A stretch of DNA of 64,000 bases from Gammaproteobacteria bacterium (GTDB lineage Bacteria; Pseudomonadota; Gammaproteobacteria; Steroidobacterales; Rariloculaceae), in NCBI GenBank assembly GCA_022819855.1, contig JAJEGN010000013.1, forward strand, positions 1 through 64,000, written 5' to 3'. The notes beneath the pieces were generated by a model. That model was not told the DNA's origin and did no database searches. It worked only from the letters and a program-made list of their open reading frames with translations. The position numbers were made by a program, and so were the translations under genes. Of the stretch, positions 61,962 to 64,000 are shown one piece after another. Numbering within the stretch: position 1 is the first letter of the stretch; each line of letters begins with the position of its first letter.

Positions 61962-62516
61962 TCACGTCCGGTCCGCGACTTCGCCGCGGGGCGGGGTCAG
62001 CGCCGCCGACCAGTGCGCGAGCTTCTCGGCGAACGGCATCCGCGCGTGGGCCGGACTCGTCGACGGCAGGGTCCGGCGCGGAATCCCGGCGAACGTGGGA
62101 GCGAGCGCGGGCAGGACCTTGCGCCGATAGAGGTCCGCAGCCGTCGCACCGTTGAAGAAGATCGAGCCGATCGAGGGGTTGAGTTCGAAGAACGATGCGA
62201 AGTCGTTCGTGACGGCCGTCGGCCCGTCGATCGCCGAATCGAGACTGCCCGGACGCCGGCCCGCGGCCAGCACGTCCCACAGCGCGATCCCGTGTTCGGT
62301 CAACTTGTCCAGCCGGGCTTCGTAAGCAAGTTCCGGTCCTGCGCCGCACACCACGCCCATGATGCGCCAGAAGGCGTTTTGCGGCTGGGCGTAATACTGC
62401 TGTTCCTTGAGCGATCGCACACCCGGCAGGCTGCCGAGAATCAGTGCCCTCGCACCGGGGGCGTGAACCGGCGGGAACCCCTGCGAAAAGGGGGTCGCTG
62501 ACTTCGCCCGGCCCAT
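61962..62516 (-). CDS. Hypoxanthine-DNA glycosylase (UDG family 6)
   Basis: The 184-residue protein has the UDG-superfamily start LILGSLPGVRSLKEQQYYAQ, followed by NAFWRIMG. GIALWDVLAAGRRPGSLDSA and a C-terminal LPSTSPAHARMPF-type motif match family 6. It removes deaminated purines (hypoxanthine) from DNA. The start is the ATG at 62516, 23 bases after the DUF2339 stop, so they may share a transcript. Confidence 0.78.
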   Translation of the reverse strand: MGRAKSATPFSQGFPPVHAPGARALILGSLPGVRSLKEQQYYAQPQNAFWRIMGVVCGAGPELAYEARLDKLTEHGIALWDVLAAGRRPGSLDSAIDGPTAVTNDFASFFELNPSIGSIFFNGATAADLYRRKVLPALAPTFAGIPRRTLPSTSPAHARMPFAEKLAHWSAALTPPRGEVADRT

Positions 62517-62539
62517 TGCTCCGCGGCAGCCTTGCTGCC

Positions 62540-64000
62540 TCAGGGCGCGGCCGCGGCCCGCGGCTCGGCGCGCGGCGGCACAGGGGCGAAGTAGCCGACG
62601 ATGAGAAGCAGCACGCCGACGCCGAGAAACGACACGACGCGTCCCACCGTCCCGGCATTATCCAGTTCGACGACGAAGAGCTTCACGACGACGATGGCCA
62701 TGAGGACGGCGCCGGCGATCCAGATCGCGCGGTTGGCAGCGCGCGCGCCGGCGACCATGCCCGCAAGCGCGCTGCTCCCCCAGACGATCGACAGCGATGC
62801 CTGCAGCACCGTCGACTCGGCGAGCGGTTCGAGCGCATAGCGCACGTCGGCCCAGTGGTGCACGCTGCGGGCCACGGTCATCGTCAGCAGGAACAGCCCA
62901 AGCACCGCCGGGACGAGCACGCGCCAGCGCGACGCGAACCGATCCATTTCCACCCATTCCCGCACGGCCGCGTACCAGAACCAGCCTGCCGCGAACACGA
63001 GTCCGCTTGCGAGTTCGAGCGGGTTCAGCAACGGAACGTAGGGCAAGGGGTCGGGGTCGCCCGGCGACACGATGTTCGTCCTGATCGTAGCGACTGCGAG
63101 AACAACGAGCGTAGCGCCGACGGCCGCGAGACCATACGTGCGCCAATGCACGCGCAGCGGCCAATCCAGCACATCGCGCGCCCGGACAGTTGCGAGCAGA
63201 AGCGCGGCGACGACTGCGATTGTCGCAGCCGTTGCCCATACCCCGTCCGTCCATCGTTCGACCCACCAGTGCACTTCGGTCGCGGCCAGGGCGGCGATGA
63301 GCCAGTAGCCGCCGGTGTGCAGCACGCTCGCGACGCGGCCGAGCTGCGACTCCTGCAGGCGCAGGAAACCGAAGTGCGTTCCGAACGCAACGAGCCAGAC
63401 CGGCCAACCGTAATACTCGAGGGCATGCTGCCGAGCGAAAAGCGCAATCAGCAAGGCGACGCCGATCGCCGGCGCCATCAGGCAGCCGAGTGTCGCCACG
63501 CGCTGCCAGCCGTGCGTCCGCGCGGCCAGTACCGCGGCCCAGACCGTGCCCGCGACGAACAGGAGCGCGGAATCGAGCTGGAACCGATCGGGAACGAAGC
63601 GGACGATCTCGTTGAGTCCGCCGCCGAGCCACCACACCGTTCCCCACACGAGCAAGGCCCAGGTCGCGATGGCATGGTGCTGCCGGTCGTCGCTCTCGCG
63701 GATCCGGTCGAAGATCCGGCTCGAAATCAACGCGGCAACGGCGATCCAAAGCGCACCGAGGAAGTCGCCGTTGAATACTGCAAGATCGCGGGCAGCTACT
63801 TCCTGGTTGAAGAAGGCCACGGCCGAAGCGATCTGCAGGACGGTTCCGCCGATGAGCGCGAGCCTCCTGCTCTGACGGTACCCCAGCCAGATCATCGCCG
63901 CGCCCTGCAACGACCAGGCTGCCGAAGTCCAGCGCGGATCGAGCGCAAGCGGAAACGCGATCGTCAGGAACACGACGCCGAGACTCAGGAATGCTTCGGC
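62540..64000 (-). CDS. DUF2339 multi-pass membrane protein (5' end outside window)
   Basis: The frame is open from the window edge and runs about 486 codons to its stop. It contains a dozen or more hydrophobic segments (LFVAGTVWAAVLAA, LIALFARQHALEYYGWPVWL, VFAAGWFWYAAVREWVEMDR) and ends in a short Pro/Ala-rich tail. DUF2339 proteins are large inner-membrane proteins of unknown role. The N-terminal part lies outside; the GTG at 63973 is internal, not the start. Confidence 0.8.
   Translation of the reverse strand, partial: AEAFLSLGVVFLTIAFPLALDPRWTSAAWSLQGAAMIWLGYRQSRRLALIGGTVLQIASAVAFFNQEVAARDLAVFNGDFLGALWIAVAALISSRIFDRIRESDDRQHHAIATWALLVWGTVWWLGGGLNEIVRFVPDRFQLDSALLFVAGTVWAAVLAARTHGWQRVATLGCLMAPAIGVALLIALFARQHALEYYGWPVWLVAFGTHFGFLRLQESQLGRVASVLHTGGYWLIAALAATEVHWWVERWTDGVWATAATIAVVAALLLATVRARDVLDWPLRVHWRTYGLAAVGATLVVLAVATIRTNIVSPGDPDPLPYVPLLNPLELASGLVFAAGWFWYAAVREWVEMDRFASRWRVLVPAVLGLFLLTMTVARSVHHWADVRYALEPLAESTVLQASLSIVWGSSALAGMVAGARAANRAIWIAGAVLMAIVVVKLFVVELDNAGTVGRVVSFLGVGVLLLIVGYFAPVPPRAEPRAAAAP

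Overview
The window reads as GC-rich chromosomal DNA (about 60-65% G+C by eye) from an uncultured, probably marine or host-associated bacterium. It is most like a gammaproteobacterium. That placement is inference and rests on a methylamine/aromatic amine dehydrogenase cluster, a bifunctional PutA, an AGCS symporter, a HupE-parvulin pair, DUF6152 and several TAT-exported oxidoreductases. No rRNA or tRNA gene was recognised to fix it.

Region 1 (1-16 kb) is an accessory zone dense in small conflict or toxin-antitoxin-like modules. Three modules share one architecture, each lying between two direct copies of an unrelated resident gene and pointing the opposite way. They are an NYN-domain ribonuclease between two methyltransferase copies, a phosphoribosyltransferase plus SLOG/XRE fusion between two cupin copies, and a VapC/Phd pair between a metallophosphatase gene and its internally deleted remnant. 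A fourth locus has an intact ParD, a ParE cut after 16 codons, and a lower-GC two-gene DUF488 cassette abutting the cut. The same region holds a decayed SRAP gene, threonine aldolase, a DadA-like oxidase, gamma-glutamylcyclotransferase, and an iodothyronine-deiodinase-like selenoprotein read through an in-frame UGA.

Region 2 (16-34.7 kb) is mostly catabolic, secreted and envelope genes: GNAT and a fosmidomycin-resistance-type MFS exporter, a secreted epoxide hydrolase, a DUF5916 outer-membrane protein, a DUF1501/DUF1549-DUF1553 pair with cytochrome c motifs, a TPR lipoprotein, a secreted amidohydrolase, a small ABM monooxygenase, a DUF6152 pair, a PlsC acyltransferase and a MetE-like protein.

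Region 3 (34.9-46.3 kb) holds an exported molybdenum hydroxylase (fused 2Fe-2S and Mo subunits plus a separate FAD/4Fe-4S subunit), a sodium:alanine-type symporter, HupE with a parvulin isomerase, and an HtrA protease divergent from an OmpR/EnvZ-like two-component system.

Region 4 (46.3-64 kb) holds a mauBEDA-type quinoprotein amine dehydrogenase operon ending in a c-type cytochrome gene, an ATP-grasp/alpha-E/transglutaminase trio, PutA, a secreted metallo-beta-lactamase-fold hydrolase, an orphan ModA, a tannase/feruloyl-esterase-like enzyme, a hypoxanthine-DNA glycosylase and the end of a DUF2339 membrane protein. Amine, proline and D-amino-acid oxidation with amino-acid uptake suggests a heterotroph living on nitrogenous organic matter.
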